From positions 62,001 through 126,000 of the forward strand of contig NZ_JABEZT010000009.1 of the NCBI RefSeq assembly GCF_013149805.1: a stretch of 64,000 nucleotides of DNA. The letters are read 5' to 3'. Each line of letters opens with the position of its first letter. Position 1 is the stretch's first letter. This DNA comes from Isoptericola chiayiensis (lineage in GTDB: Bacteria > Actinomycetota > Actinomycetes > Actinomycetales > Cellulomonadaceae). The translations under genes and the position numbers were made by a program. This document shows positions 1 through 9,500 of the stretch, one piece after another. Below the pieces are notes generated by a model that saw only the letters and a program-made list of their open reading frames with translations, did not search any database and was not told where the DNA came from.

Positions 1-933
1 CTGGTGGATCGTGGTCAGCGGCGGCCGGTAGGCGACGGCGTCGGGGACGTCGTCGAACCCGACGACGCTGACGTCGTCGGGTACCGACCGGCCGACCTCG
101 GCGAGGGCGCGCATCAGGCCCAGCGCCATCTGGTCGTTGGCGGCGAACACGGCCGTGCAGCCGCTGCGGGCGATCTCGCGTCCGACGTCGTAGCCCGACA
201 GTGCGCTCCAGTCGCCCCGGTAGGGGTCGGGAACGTCCCGTCCGGCCGCCGTGAGGGTGCGCCGCCAGGCGTCCTCGCGACGCTGGCTGGCGAAGGAGTC
301 GGCGGGGCCGGCGAGGTGCACGACCGTGCGGTGCCCCAGGTCCAGCAGGTGCTGGACGGCCGTGCGGCTGCCGTCCGCCTGGTCGGTGTCGATCACCGGG
401 TAGCGCTGCCCGGCGTCGGAGTCGGCGACGACGACGGGCACCCCGTCGGGCAGCGTGAGGTCGGCCGCGTCGAGCAGGCGGACCTCCATGAGCAGGATCA
501 CGGCGTCGACCGCGAGCTCGCCCAGGCGCGTGAAAGCGCCGCGGACGCCGCCCTGCGTCGGGGCCTCGACGGGAATCACGGTGATGGCGTACCCCTCGGC
601 CGCGGCCGACGTCGCGATCGCCTCGAGGGTGCGCATGTTGCCGGTGGTCGACAGAGAGAAGAGGATGACGCCGATCGTGCGGAAGCGGCCGCTGCGCAGG
701 GCACGGGCGGCACTGTTGGGTCGGTACCCGAGCTGGACCATCGCGTCGAGGACCTGGCGGCGCGTCGTGTCGACGACCCCGGGGTGTCCGTTGGACACGC
801 GTGACACGGTCTGCGACGACACGCCGGCCAGCCGGGCGACGTCGGCCATCGACACCCTCCGGACGCGCGCCGAGGCGCCGGCCCCGTCGTTCGGGGACGC
901 CGCGGCGGGTTCGGCGGTGCTCCGCTCGGTCAC
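1..933 (-). CDS. LacI-family transcriptional repressor (C-terminus cut by window edge)
   Basis: DNA-binding repressor, probably of the adjacent galactan operon. The GTG at 933 has GAGGAG 8 nt upstream. The lacI-type helix-turn-helix begins about residue 29 (MADVARLAGVSSQTVSRVSN), followed by the hinge segment ending LGYRPNSAARAL and a periplasmic-binding-protein-like effector domain that runs off the window at the motif DVSVVGFDDVP. An internal ATG at 849 would remove a 28-residue leader, but the upstream GTG has the better ribosome binding site. It is divergent from the ABC permease gene, and two palindromes lie between them. By family knowledge the effector should be a sugar; a galacto-oligosaccharide is inferred from the neighbouring GH42 and GH30 genes. 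At least the last few residues are missing here. Confidence 0.93.
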   Translation of the reverse strand, partial: MTERSTAEPAAASPNDGAGASARVRRVSMADVARLAGVSSQTVSRVSNGHPGVVDTTRRQVLDAMVQLGYRPNSAARALRSGRFRTIGVILFSLSTTGNMRTLEAIATSAAAEGYAITVIPVEAPTQGGVRGAFTRLGELAVDAVILLMEVRLLDAADLTLPDGVPVVVADSDAGQRYPVIDTDQADGSRTAVQHLLDLGHRTVVHLAGPADSFASQRREDAWRRTLTAAGRDVPDPYRGDWSALSGYDVGREIARSGCTAVFAANDQMALGLMRALAEVGRSVPDDVSVVGFDDVPDAVAYRPPLTTIHQ

Positions 934-1020
934 GGGTCGTTCTCCTCGGCTCCTCGGCGACGGTGCCGCAGCCCCCGGGTTGACGGCCGCAGGGGAGCGG
1001 GTGCACGATCAGCCTAGTCC

Positions 1021-1036
1021 ATGTTTACGTAAACAT
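1021..1036. promoter_or_regulatory. LacI-type operator O1 (perfect 16-bp palindrome)
   Basis: ATGTTTACGTAAACAT is a perfect palindrome with a central CG, the architecture of LacI-family operators. It lies between the divergent repressor and permease genes, 34 bp centre-to-centre from a second copy. Binding by the adjacent repressor is inferred. Confidence 0.8.
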
Positions 1037-1054
1037 CGGTCGGGACGGTCCGAG

Positions 1055-1070
1055 ATGTTGACGTAAACAT
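1055..1070. promoter_or_regulatory. LacI-type operator O2 overlapping a -35-like hexamer
   Basis: ATGTTGACGTAAACAT differs from the upstream operator at one base. That change creates TTGACG (1058-1063), a good -35 hexamer for the permease gene 43 nt downstream. Repressor bound here would cover the -35 element. No convincing -10 box is visible at 17 bp, so the promoter assignment is tentative; the operator call is firmer. Confidence 0.72.
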
Positions 1071-1105
1071 CGCCGGTACCACTGCTCTCGAGGAAGACGA
1101 GGACC

Positions 1106-2023
1106 ATGACGACGACGTCCCCCACCGCGGCGCCCGTCGCCGCACCCGGTTGGCGCCGGTCCCGGCGCCGATGGGTCGGATGGCAGTTCATCGGGCCGTT
1201 CATGGCCGTGTTCGCCCTCGTGTTCCTGGCCCCGATCGCCTACTCGATCTACCTCTCGCTGTTCCGCACCCAGCTCGTGGGCGGCACGTCGTTCGTGGGG
1301 TTCGAGAACTACCAGCAGGCGCTCCAGGACCCGCTCTTCTGGGAGGGGCTCGGCCGCGTCTCGCTCTTCCTGGTCGTCCAGGTGCCCATCATGCTCGGCA
1401 TCGCCCTGCTGGTCGCCCTCGCTCTCGACGGCGGCCGGCTCTACGGCAAGAGCTTCTTCCGGATCTCGATCTTCATGCCCTACGCCGTGCCCGCCGTGGT
1501 GGCCTCCCTGATGTGGGGCTTCATGTACGGGACGCGGTTCGGGCTCGTCGGCAACCTCAACGACCTGCTCGGCACCTCCATCCCGAACCCGCTGTCGCCG
1601 GACCTCATCCTCGCGGCCATCGGCAACATCGTGACCTGGGAGTTCGTCGGCTACAACATGCTGATCTTCTACTCGGCGCTGCGCGTCGTGCCGCAGTCGC
1701 TGTACGAGGCCGCGGAGATCGACGGCGCCACGCAGTGGCAGGTCGTCCGGGCCATCAAGATCCCCGCGATCCGTGGCGCACTGGTCATCGCCACGATCTT
1801 CTCGATCATCGGCAGCTTCCAGCTCTTCAACGAGCCGAGCATCCTGCAGTCGCTCGCACCCAACGCGATCACGACGTCGTACACCCCGAACCTGTACGCC
1901 TACTCGCTGTCGTTCTCCGGCCAGCAGTACAACTACTCCGCGACGGTCGCCATCATCATGGGCCTGATCACCATGGTGATCGCCTACGTGGTGCAGCTGC
2001 GCGGCATGCGCAAGGAGCCGTGA
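1106..2023 (+). CDS. Carbohydrate ABC transporter permease (MalF-like)
   Basis: Inner-membrane subunit of a binding-protein-dependent sugar importer, 305 aa. Six hydrophobic segments are visible, the first around residues 30-52. The cytoplasmic EAA loop that docks the ATPase is seen as EAAEIDGATQWQVVRAIKIP near residue 200. A short Ala/Pro/Arg-rich cytoplasmic N-terminus precedes the first helix. The ATG at 1106 follows a purine-rich GAGGAAGACGAGG stretch. It is the first gene of the galactan operon, 36 nt after the second operator. No ATPase gene occurs in the operon, so the importer probably uses a shared MsiK-type ATPase encoded elsewhere, as is common for actinobacterial sugar ABC systems. 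The substrate is inferred from the downstream glycosidases. Confidence 0.92.
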   Translation: MTTTSPTAAPVAAPGWRRSRRRWVGWQFIGPFMAVFALVFLAPIAYSIYLSLFRTQLVGGTSFVGFENYQQALQDPLFWEGLGRVSLFLVVQVPIMLGIALLVALALDGGRLYGKSFFRISIFMPYAVPAVVASLMWGFMYGTRFGLVGNLNDLLGTSIPNPLSPDLILAAIGNIVTWEFVGYNMLIFYSALRVVPQSLYEAAEIDGATQWQVVRAIKIPAIRGALVIATIFSIIGSFQLFNEPSILQSLAPNAITTSYTPNLYAYSLSFSGQQYNYSATVAIIMGLITMVIAYVVQLRGMRKEP

Positions 2024-2025
2024 CG

Positions 2026-2943
2026 ATGCCCGCCACCACCGCCACCACGCCGGGCCGCCCCGCACCCCGCCTCCGGTCGACCTACCGCCCGGACCGCCCC
2101 CGGCACCGCCGCAGCACGCTGACCACGGTGCTGACCGGGATCGTCCTCGTCTACTCGCTGGTGCCGCTCGTCTGGCTGGTCGTCAACGCGACCAAGACCC
2201 AGGCCGGCCTCTTCTCCTCGTTCGGCCTGTGGTTCGCGGACGACTTCGCGCTCTGGCAGAACGTCGTCGACACGCTGACCTACGACGACGGCATCTTCCT
2301 GCGCTGGTTCGGCAACACCCTGCTCTACGTCGTCCTCGGTGCGGGCGGTGCGACGTTCCTGGCGATCCTCGGTGGATACGGGCTGGCGAAGTTCGACTTC
2401 CCCGGCAAGCGCTGGGTGTTCGCGATCGTCATCGGTGCCGTCGCCGTGCCCGGCACCGCACTCGCGGTACCGACCTTCCTGATGTTCAGCCAGATGGGGC
2501 TGACCAACACCCCGTGGTCGGTCATCATCCCGTCACTCATCGCGCCGTTCGGGCTCTACCTGATGTGGACGTTCTCGGCGGAGGCGATCCCCACCGAGCT
2601 CCTCGAGGCCGCCCGCATGGACGGCTCCGGCGAGTTCCGCACGTTCTTCCGCATCAGCCTGCCGCTGCTCGCCCCCGGCATCGTCACGGTGCTGCTCTTC
2701 ACGATGGTCGCGACCTGGAACAACTACTTCCTGCCGCTGATCATGCTGCGCGACAGCGCCTGGTACCCCCTGACCCTCGGCCTGAACGCCTGGAACGCCC
2801 AGGCCGCCACCGCCGGCGGCGAGGCCATCTTCAACCTCGTCATCACCGGGTCGCTCCTGACGATCCTTCCGCTCGTCGTGGCCTTCCTCCTGCTGCAGCG
2901 CTACTGGCAGTCGGGGCTGGCCGCCGGGAGCGTCAAGGAATGA
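2026..2943 (+). CDS. Carbohydrate ABC transporter permease (MalG-like)
   Basis: Second membrane subunit of the sugar importer, 305 aa. A basic Pro/Arg-rich N-terminus (about 30 residues) is followed by six hydrophobic segments. The EAA loop is EAARMDGSGEFRTFFRISLP near residue 195. The ATG at 2026 is 2 nt after the stop of the preceding permease, and its AAGGAG ribosome binding site (2012-2017) lies inside the end of that gene, so the two are translationally coupled. It should form a heterodimer with the upstream gene product and receive substrate from the downstream lipoprotein. Confidence 0.92.
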   Translation: MPATTATTPGRPAPRLRSTYRPDRPRHRRSTLTTVLTGIVLVYSLVPLVWLVVNATKTQAGLFSSFGLWFADDFALWQNVVDTLTYDDGIFLRWFGNTLLYVVLGAGGATFLAILGGYGLAKFDFPGKRWVFAIVIGAVAVPGTALAVPTFLMFSQMGLTNTPWSVIIPSLIAPFGLYLMWTFSAEAIPTELLEAARMDGSGEFRTFFRISLPLLAPGIVTVLLFTMVATWNNYFLPLIMLRDSAWYPLTLGLNAWNAQAATAGGEAIFNLVITGSLLTILPLVVAFLLLQRYWQSGLAAGSVKE

Positions 2944-2996
2944 CCCACCGACCCTGCACGACCGACCGCACCGAACAACGAAGTGAGGACCCACCC

Positions 2997-4337
2997 ATGA
3001 CTGCACGACACCGCCGCGCACTGCGGGGAGCCGCCCTGCTCGGCGTCGCCTCCCTCGCCCTGTCCGCCTGCTCGGGCTCCACCGACGCCGGTGGTGGCTC
3101 GGGCGACGCCGAGGCCGTCGACACCGCCTCGGTCCTGGAGGAAGGTGGCGAGATCACCGTGTGGGCCTGGGAGCCCACGCTGGAGGACGTCGTCGCCGAC
3201 TTCGAGGCCGAGAACCCGAACGTCACCGTCAACCTGGAGAACGTCGGGACCGGGAACGACCAGTACACGGCGCTGCAGAACGCGATCGCCGCCGGTGACG
3301 GTGTGCCGGACGTCGCGCAGATCGAGTACTACGCCGTCCCGCAGTTCGCCATCGCCGAGAACCTGACCGACCTCGGCCCGCTCGGCGCCGGCGAGCTGGA
3401 CGGCACCTTCACCACCGGCCCGTGGACGTCGGTGCAGAGCGGCGACGGCATCTACGGCCTGCCCATGGACTCCGGTCCGATGGCCCTCTTCTACAACCAG
3501 GACGTGTTCGACGAGGTCGGCGTCGACGTGCCGACCACGTGGGACGAGTACCTCGAGGCCGCCCGCGCCATCCACGAGGCGGACCCGAACGCCTACATCG
3601 CCAACGACACCGGCGACGCCGGGTTCACCACGTCGATGATCTGGCAGGCCGGCGGCCGGCCCTACCAGGTGGACGGCACCGAAATGACCATCGACTTCAC
3701 CGACGAGGGCACCACGCGCTTCACCGAGGTGTGGCAGCAGCTCATCGACGAGGAGCTGCTCGCCCCGGTCAGCTCCTGGAGCGACGAGTGGTACCAGGGC
3801 CTCGGTGACGGCAGCATCGCCACGCTGACCATCGGTGCCTGGATGCCCGCCAACCTCGAGTCCGGAGTGCCGCAGGCCGCCGGCCAGTGGCGCGTCGCCG
3901 AGATGCCGCAGTGGGAGTCCGGTGCGCACGACACCGCCGAGAACGGCGGTTCGTCCCTCGCGGTGCCGGCCGCGAGCGAGAACGCCGAGCTCGCCTACGC
4001 GTTCGTCGAGTACGCCAACGCCGGCGACGGCGTGCAGACCCGCGTCGACGGCGGGGCCTTCCCGGCGACGACGGCGGAGCTCGAGTCCGAGGAGTTCCAG
4101 GCCAAGGAGTTCGAGTACTTCGGTGGCCAGCAGGTCAACGAGGTGCTCGCCGAGTCGGCCGCGAACGTCGTCGAGGGATGGCAGTACGTGCCCTTCCAGG
4201 TCTACGCCAACTCGATCTTCAACGACACCGTCGGCCAGGCCTACGTCTCCGGCACCACGCTCGACGAGGGCCTCGCCGCCTGGCAGGAGAGCTTGGTCGC
4301 GTACGGCGACGAGCAGGGCTTCACCGTCAACGAGTGA
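2997..4337 (+). CDS. Sugar ABC transporter substrate-binding lipoprotein (SBP_bac_1 type)
   Basis: Extracellular, lipid-anchored sugar-binding protein, 446 aa. The signal peptide has a basic start (MTARHRRALRG), a hydrophobic core and the lipobox LSAC with lipidated Cys25. After a Gly/Ser/Asp-rich linker the mature domain begins GGEITVWAWEPTLEDVVADF, the usual opening of family-1 solute-binding proteins. The ATG at 2997 has GTGAGGA upstream. It delivers substrate to the two permeases just upstream. A strong hairpin (4357-4387) follows the gene, as often seen after highly expressed binding-protein genes. Substrate is likely beta-galactan-derived oligosaccharides, from context only. Confidence 0.93.
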   Translation: MTARHRRALRGAALLGVASLALSACSGSTDAGGGSGDAEAVDTASVLEEGGEITVWAWEPTLEDVVADFEAENPNVTVNLENVGTGNDQYTALQNAIAAGDGVPDVAQIEYYAVPQFAIAENLTDLGPLGAGELDGTFTTGPWTSVQSGDGIYGLPMDSGPMALFYNQDVFDEVGVDVPTTWDEYLEAARAIHEADPNAYIANDTGDAGFTTSMIWQAGGRPYQVDGTEMTIDFTDEGTTRFTEVWQQLIDEELLAPVSSWSDEWYQGLGDGSIATLTIGAWMPANLESGVPQAAGQWRVAEMPQWESGAHDTAENGGSSLAVPAASENAELAYAFVEYANAGDGVQTRVDGGAFPATTAELESEEFQAKEFEYFGGQQVNEVLAESAANVVEGWQYVPFQVYANSIFNDTVGQAYVSGTTLDEGLAAWQESLVAYGDEQGFTVNE

Positions 4338-4356
4338 CGCCGTCGTCCGTCGACAC

Positions 4357-4387
4357 GGGGCCCGGGGCGCCTCACGCCCCGGGCCCC
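4357..4387 (+). terminator. Strong intercistronic hairpin after the binding-protein gene
   Basis: GGGGCCCGGGGCG (4357-4369) pairs perfectly over 13 bp with CGCCCCGGGCCCC (4375-4387) around a 5-nt CCTCA loop. There is no T-tract. Its place between the binding-protein and beta-galactosidase genes suggests a partial terminator or 3' stabiliser that gives more binding protein than enzyme. Confidence 0.7.
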
Positions 4388-4416
4388 GCCCACCTCAACA
4401 GCACGCAGGAGCATCC

Positions 4417-6459
4417 ATGACCGACGCACGCCGACTGCTCGGCGGACCCGAGCTCGCCCGCGAGCCACGGATCGGCTACGGCGCCGACTACAACCCGGAC
4501 CAGTGGCCGCGCGAGGTGTGGGCCGAGGACGCCCGGCTCATGCGGGCCGCCGGAGTCAACGTCGTGTCCGTCGCGATCTTCTCGTGGGCCCGGCTGCAGC
4601 CGGGCCCGGACGAGTGGGACTTCGCGTGGCTGGACGAGGTCATGGACCTCATGCACGCGCACGGCATCAGCGTCGATCTCGCCACCGCGACGGCGTCACC
4701 GCCGCCCTGGCTCACGGCCCTGCACCCCGAGGTCCTGCCCGAGACCCGGACCGGGGACACCCTGTGGCCCGGCGGGCGCCAGCAGTGGCGCCCCACCTCG
4801 CCGGTGTTCCGCCGGTACGCGCTCGCGCTGGTGGAGAAGATGGCGGAGCGGTACGGCGACCACCCGGCGCTCGCCGCGTGGCACGTCAGCAACGAGCTCG
4901 GCTGCCACAACGCCCACGACTACTCCGACGACGCCGCGGCGGCGTTCCGCACGTGGCTCCAAGAGCGCTACACCACGCTCGACCGGCTCAACGAGGCCTG
5001 GGGCACCGCGTTCTGGTCGCAGCGTTACACCGACTGGGCGCAGATCCTGCCCCCGCGGATCGCGGCGTCGTACCCGAACCCCACCCAGCAGATCGACTTC
5101 AAGCGGTTCTCCTCGGACGCCCTCGTCGACCACCTGCGCGCGGAGCGTGACGTCCTGCGCCGGATCACCCCGGAGATCCCCGTCACCACCAACTTCATGG
5201 TGATGGGGGAGACCCAGGCCATGAACTACCCGACCTGGGCGCCCGAGATCGACTTCGTGTCCAACGACCACTACGTCCACCCCGGCCCGCAGGCCATGGA
5301 CGAGCTGTCGTTCTCCGCGAACCTCACCAGCGGTGTGGCGGGCGGTGCCCCCTGGTTCCTGATGGAGCACTCGACCTCGGCGGTGAACTGGCAGGAGATC
5401 AACACCCCCAAGCTGCCGGGCGAGCTCGCGCGCGACTCGCTCACGCACGTGGCGCACGGCGCCGACGCGGTCTGCTTCTTCCAGTGGCGGCAGTCCGCGG
5501 CGGGTGCGGAGAAGTACCACTCGGCGATGGTGCCGCACGCCGGCCAGGACAGCCGGCTGTTCCGGGACGTCGTGGCCCTGGGTGAGACGTTGGCCGGCCT
5601 GGCTCCCGTGGTGGGTGCGGGCCGGGACCGCGCGCGGGTGGCGATCCTGTTCGACTGGGAGTCCTGGTGGGCGAGCGAGCTCGACTCGCACCCCACCGAG
5701 CTGCTGCGGTATCGCCAGGAAGCCCTGGACTGGTACTCCGCGCTCCTCGCCGCGGGCCACCGGGCGGACGTGGTCCCCGCGGCCACCGACGTCGACGGGT
5801 ACGACGTGGTCGTCGCCCCGGTGCTGCACATGGTCTCGGCGGAGCGCGCCAAGGGCCTGCAGGTGTTCGTCGAGAACGGCGGCCACCTGGTCACGACCTA
5901 CTTCTCCGGCGTCGTGGACATCGACGACCACATCTGGCTGGGCGGCTATCCCGGCGCCTTCCGGGACCTGCTCGGCATCCGCGTCGAGGAGTTCGCCCCG
6001 CTGCGCGACGGCGACGAGGTCCGACTCGACGACGGCTCGGTCGGCACGCTGTGGGCCGACCCGGTCGACGTGGTCGCCGAGGACGTCGAGGTGCTGGCCT
6101 CCTACGCCGACGGGCGGTACACCGGCCGGGCGGCGATCACCCGTCGTCCGGTCGGCCGTGGCTCGGCCGCCTACGTCGCCACGCGGCTCGGACGCGAGGG
6201 GCTGGTGCCCGTCGTCGAGCGGATGCTGTCGGAGGCAGGCGTGACCAGCGAGCTGCAGGCCCCCCTGCGCGGGAACGTCGAGCTCACCGTACGGCGTCGG
6301 GAGGACGCCGCGTTCTGGTTCCTCGTCAACCGCACCGACCGGGCCCTGCCGCTCGCCGGTGTCGACGGCGAGGTCCTGGCCAGCACCGGGGCCGGGGACG
6401 ACGCCGGACCCGACCACCTGCAGCCCCGCGGCGTCGTCGTGCTGCGCCGACCCGCCTGA
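4417..6459 (+). CDS. Beta-galactosidase, glycoside hydrolase family 42
   Basis: Cytoplasmic exo-beta-galactosidase, 680 aa, which should release galactose from imported galacto-oligosaccharides. No signal peptide is present. Family features: YGADYNPDQWP near residue 20, the acid/base in HVSNELGCHN (Glu160), and the nucleophile in WFLMEHSTSAVNWQ (Glu317) of the TIM barrel. A trimerisation domain and a short beta-domain follow, ending near residue 680, a normal length for GH42. The ATG at 4417 has AGGAG upstream. It lies between the importer genes and the secreted galactanase. Some GH42 enzymes act on other beta- or alpha-L-linked sugars, so exact specificity is inferred. Confidence 0.92.
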   Translation: MTDARRLLGGPELAREPRIGYGADYNPDQWPREVWAEDARLMRAAGVNVVSVAIFSWARLQPGPDEWDFAWLDEVMDLMHAHGISVDLATATASPPPWLTALHPEVLPETRTGDTLWPGGRQQWRPTSPVFRRYALALVEKMAERYGDHPALAAWHVSNELGCHNAHDYSDDAAAAFRTWLQERYTTLDRLNEAWGTAFWSQRYTDWAQILPPRIAASYPNPTQQIDFKRFSSDALVDHLRAERDVLRRITPEIPVTTNFMVMGETQAMNYPTWAPEIDFVSNDHYVHPGPQAMDELSFSANLTSGVAGGAPWFLMEHSTSAVNWQEINTPKLPGELARDSLTHVAHGADAVCFFQWRQSAAGAEKYHSAMVPHAGQDSRLFRDVVALGETLAGLAPVVGAGRDRARVAILFDWESWWASELDSHPTELLRYRQEALDWYSALLAAGHRADVVPAATDVDGYDVVVAPVLHMVSAERAKGLQVFVENGGHLVTTYFSGVVDIDDHIWLGGYPGAFRDLLGIRVEEFAPLRDGDEVRLDDGSVGTLWADPVDVVAEDVEVLASYADGRYTGRAAITRRPVGRGSAAYVATRLGREGLVPVVERMLSEAGVTSELQAPLRGNVELTVRRREDAAFWFLVNRTDRALPLAGVDGEVLASTGAGDDAGPDHLQPRGVVVLRRPA

Positions 6460-6462
6460 TCT

Positions 6463-6494
6463 CCGGTGGCGCCCCGTCCGCGGGGCGCCACCGG
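6463..6494 (+). terminator. Perfect 13-bp hairpin between GH42 and GH30 genes
   Basis: CCGGTGGCGCCCC (6463-6475) pairs with GGGGCGCCACCGG (6482-6494) around a 6-nt loop, just 3 nt after the GH42 stop. No T-tract follows, and a gene in the same direction starts 60 nt on, so attenuation or mRNA stabilisation is as likely as full termination. Confidence 0.65.
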
Positions 6495-6554
6495 CCGCGC
6501 CGCCGACCGCGGCGTCGACCCCCTGATCGCACCGAAGCGAGAGGAAGCTCACCG

Positions 6555-9500
6555 ATGAGCGGTACGAGGAACGATCCCCGTCGACGACGGGGCGCGACGC
6601 GCCTGGCCGGCGGACTGACCGCCCTGGGCCTGGTCGCGGCCACCGGGTCCGCCGCCGCGGGTCTCGCGGCACCCGCAGCGCCGCCGAGCCCCGTGGCGAA
6701 CGCTGCCGAGGAACTGCCGTCCGTCACCGTGCGGCCCGACCCGTCGTACGCGGGCGAGCCGTTCGAGGGCTGGGGGACCAGCCTCGTGTGGTTCGCCAAC
6801 GCGACCGGCGACTACCCCGACGAGATCAGGAACCGGCTCGCCGACATGCTCTTCGGCGACGAAGGGCTCAACCTGAACATCGCCCGCTACAACATCGGCG
6901 GCGGCAACGCCCCCGACGTCCCGGACTACCTGCGCGCCGGCGCCGACGTGGACGGCTGGTGGTCGGCCCCCGAGGGCACCACCCGCGACGACGTGGACTG
7001 GTGGGACCCGGAGAACCCGGACCACTGGGACGCCGACGCCGACGCGACGCAGCGCTGGTGGGTCGACCGGATCAAGGACGACGTCACGCACTGGGAGACC
7101 TTCAGCAACTCCCCGCCCTGGTTCATGACCGAGTCCGGCTACGTCTCGGGCGGCTTCGACGCGAACGACGACCAGCTGAAGGTCGAGAGCATCGACGACT
7201 TCGCCGCCTACCTCGTGGGCGCGACCGAGCGTCTGGAGGACGCCCACGACATCGAGGTCGACACCCTCGACCCCTTCAACGAGCCCAACACCGACTACTG
7301 GGGTACCCAGCTCGGCGCGGACGGCAACCCCACCGGCGGCCGGCAGGAGGGCGCGCACATGTCGCCCGGCCTGCAGGCGCAGGTGATCCCGGCGGTCGCC
7401 GAGGCGCTGGAGGGGGCGACCACCGACACGCGGATCTCCGCGATGGACGAGACGAACCCGGGGCGGTTCGCCACCAACTGGAACGCCTACCCCGACGAGG
7501 TCCGCGACCTGGTGGACCAGATGAACGTCCACACCTACGGCACCGGGCAGCGCACGACCGTGCGCGACCTGGCCAAGGGTGCCGACAAGCCGCTGTGGAT
7601 GAGCGAGGTCGGAGGGTCCTGGTCGAGCACCGGCCAGGACTTCGAGTCCATGGAGTCGGGCCTCGGCAGCGCCCAGCACATCGTGGACGACCTGCGTGAG
7701 CTCGAACCGTCCGCCTGGGTGTTCTGGCAGCCGGTCGAGGACTACGACAACATGGCTCCCGGCGGCGAGAGCCCCGAGGGCGGCAACTGGGGCGAGATCC
7801 AGCTGTCCTTCTCCTGCACGGACTCCGACACCCTGGAGACCTGCCCGATCTACACCAACACCAAGTACTGGGTGACCCAGAACTTCACGCACCACATCGC
7901 CCCGGGCGACCGCCTCGTGGCGGTGGACGACACCTCGAGCACCGCGGCGGTGCGCGGTGACGGGACGGGCGCCACGGTGGTGCACGTCAACGACGAGACG
8001 TCCGAGCAGGCGGTGACGCTCGACCTGTCCGGGTTCGCCGACGTCGCCGACGGCGCCTCGGTCACGCCGGTGACCACCAGCGTCGACGGCTACCTCGTCG
8101 AGGGCGAGCCCGTCGCGGTCTCCGACTCGGCTGCCACGCTGACGGTGCCGGCCGAGTCGGTGACGACCTTCGTCGTCGACGGCGTGTCCGGGGTGGCCGA
8201 CGACGTCGCCCTGGTCCAGGAGGACCACACCTACCGCCTGCGCGGGGTCCAGTCCGGGCTGGACCTGGAGCCGTCGGCGGAGGGCTCGCTGCAGATCGGC
8301 ACCCCGGACGCTGCCGACGCCGGGCAGCTCTGGCGCCTGCAGGAGCTCGGCGCCCCCGAGGGCGACGGCTCGCACCGCACCCGGTACGCGCTCGTCCCGG
8401 CGGCGACGGGGGAGCGGGTCGCCGTGTCCGACGACGGCACCCCGGTCCTCGAGGAGGCTTCCGGGGGCGTGCCGGCGTCGGCACGGTGGATCCTGTCCAC
8501 ACCGGGCGACGGCACCGTCACCCTTGTCAACGCCGCGACCGGCGCGCTGGTCGAGGTCGGTGGCCAGGCGACGACGGACGGCGCTCCGGTGGGCACCTAC
8601 GGACCCAACTCCGGTGCCAACCAGCGGTGGGAGCTGGTGGACGACACCGTGCTCTCCACCGAGCCCGTCGAGGTGTTCACCACGCCCGGCGTCGCACCGG
8701 AGCTCCCGTCGACCGTCACCCCGGTGTACCCCGACGGTGCTCGCGGCGGCCTGCCGGTGACGTGGGACGTGCCGGGGGACGACGCGTGGGCCGAGGCCGG
8801 GACCGTCGACGTCTCCGGCACGGTGGCGGTGCCCGCCGGTGGCTCGGTCGCGGCGACCGCGACCGTCGTCGTCGACACGCTCGTCTCGACCCTGCCGGCA
8901 CGCGCCAAGGCCTATGCGGGTGGGACCCCGGAGCTGCCCGGCACGGTGACGGCCGTCGCCGAGGGCGGGGCCGAGGTCGAGCGCCCGGTCGATTGGGTCG
9001 ACGCGCCCGCCGGGGCGTTCGACGAGGTCGGCGTCGTGGAGCTCACCGGGTCGGCCGACGCCGGAGCGGGCGCGGAGCTGGCCGCCACCGTGCGGGTGCA
9101 GGTCACCGAGCCCGGCGCGGCGAACGCGGCCCTGGCCGACGGCACGACCGCGGACGCGACCTACACCGAGCCGGGCTACCCGGCGTCGCGCGTCGTCAAC
9201 GGCGACCAGGACGACAAGGGTTGGTCCAACTGGCGTTCGGGCGCGAAGAACACCACGGACACCCTGACGGTGACGCTGCCGCAGGCGCGCGACGTCACCG
9301 GGGTGGTCACCCACTTCTACAGGGACGGGTCGTGGGAGAGCTGGGCGCAGCGGCTGACCGTCGAGGCGCTGGTCGACGGCGCCTGGCAGCCGGTCGGTGA
9401 GACCGTCGAGGTCACCTCGGAGGGTGCCGCGCCCGTCGTCGAGGTTCCGGCGGACGTGCGGACCGACGCGGTGCGGGTGGTGCTGGAGAACGACACCGAC

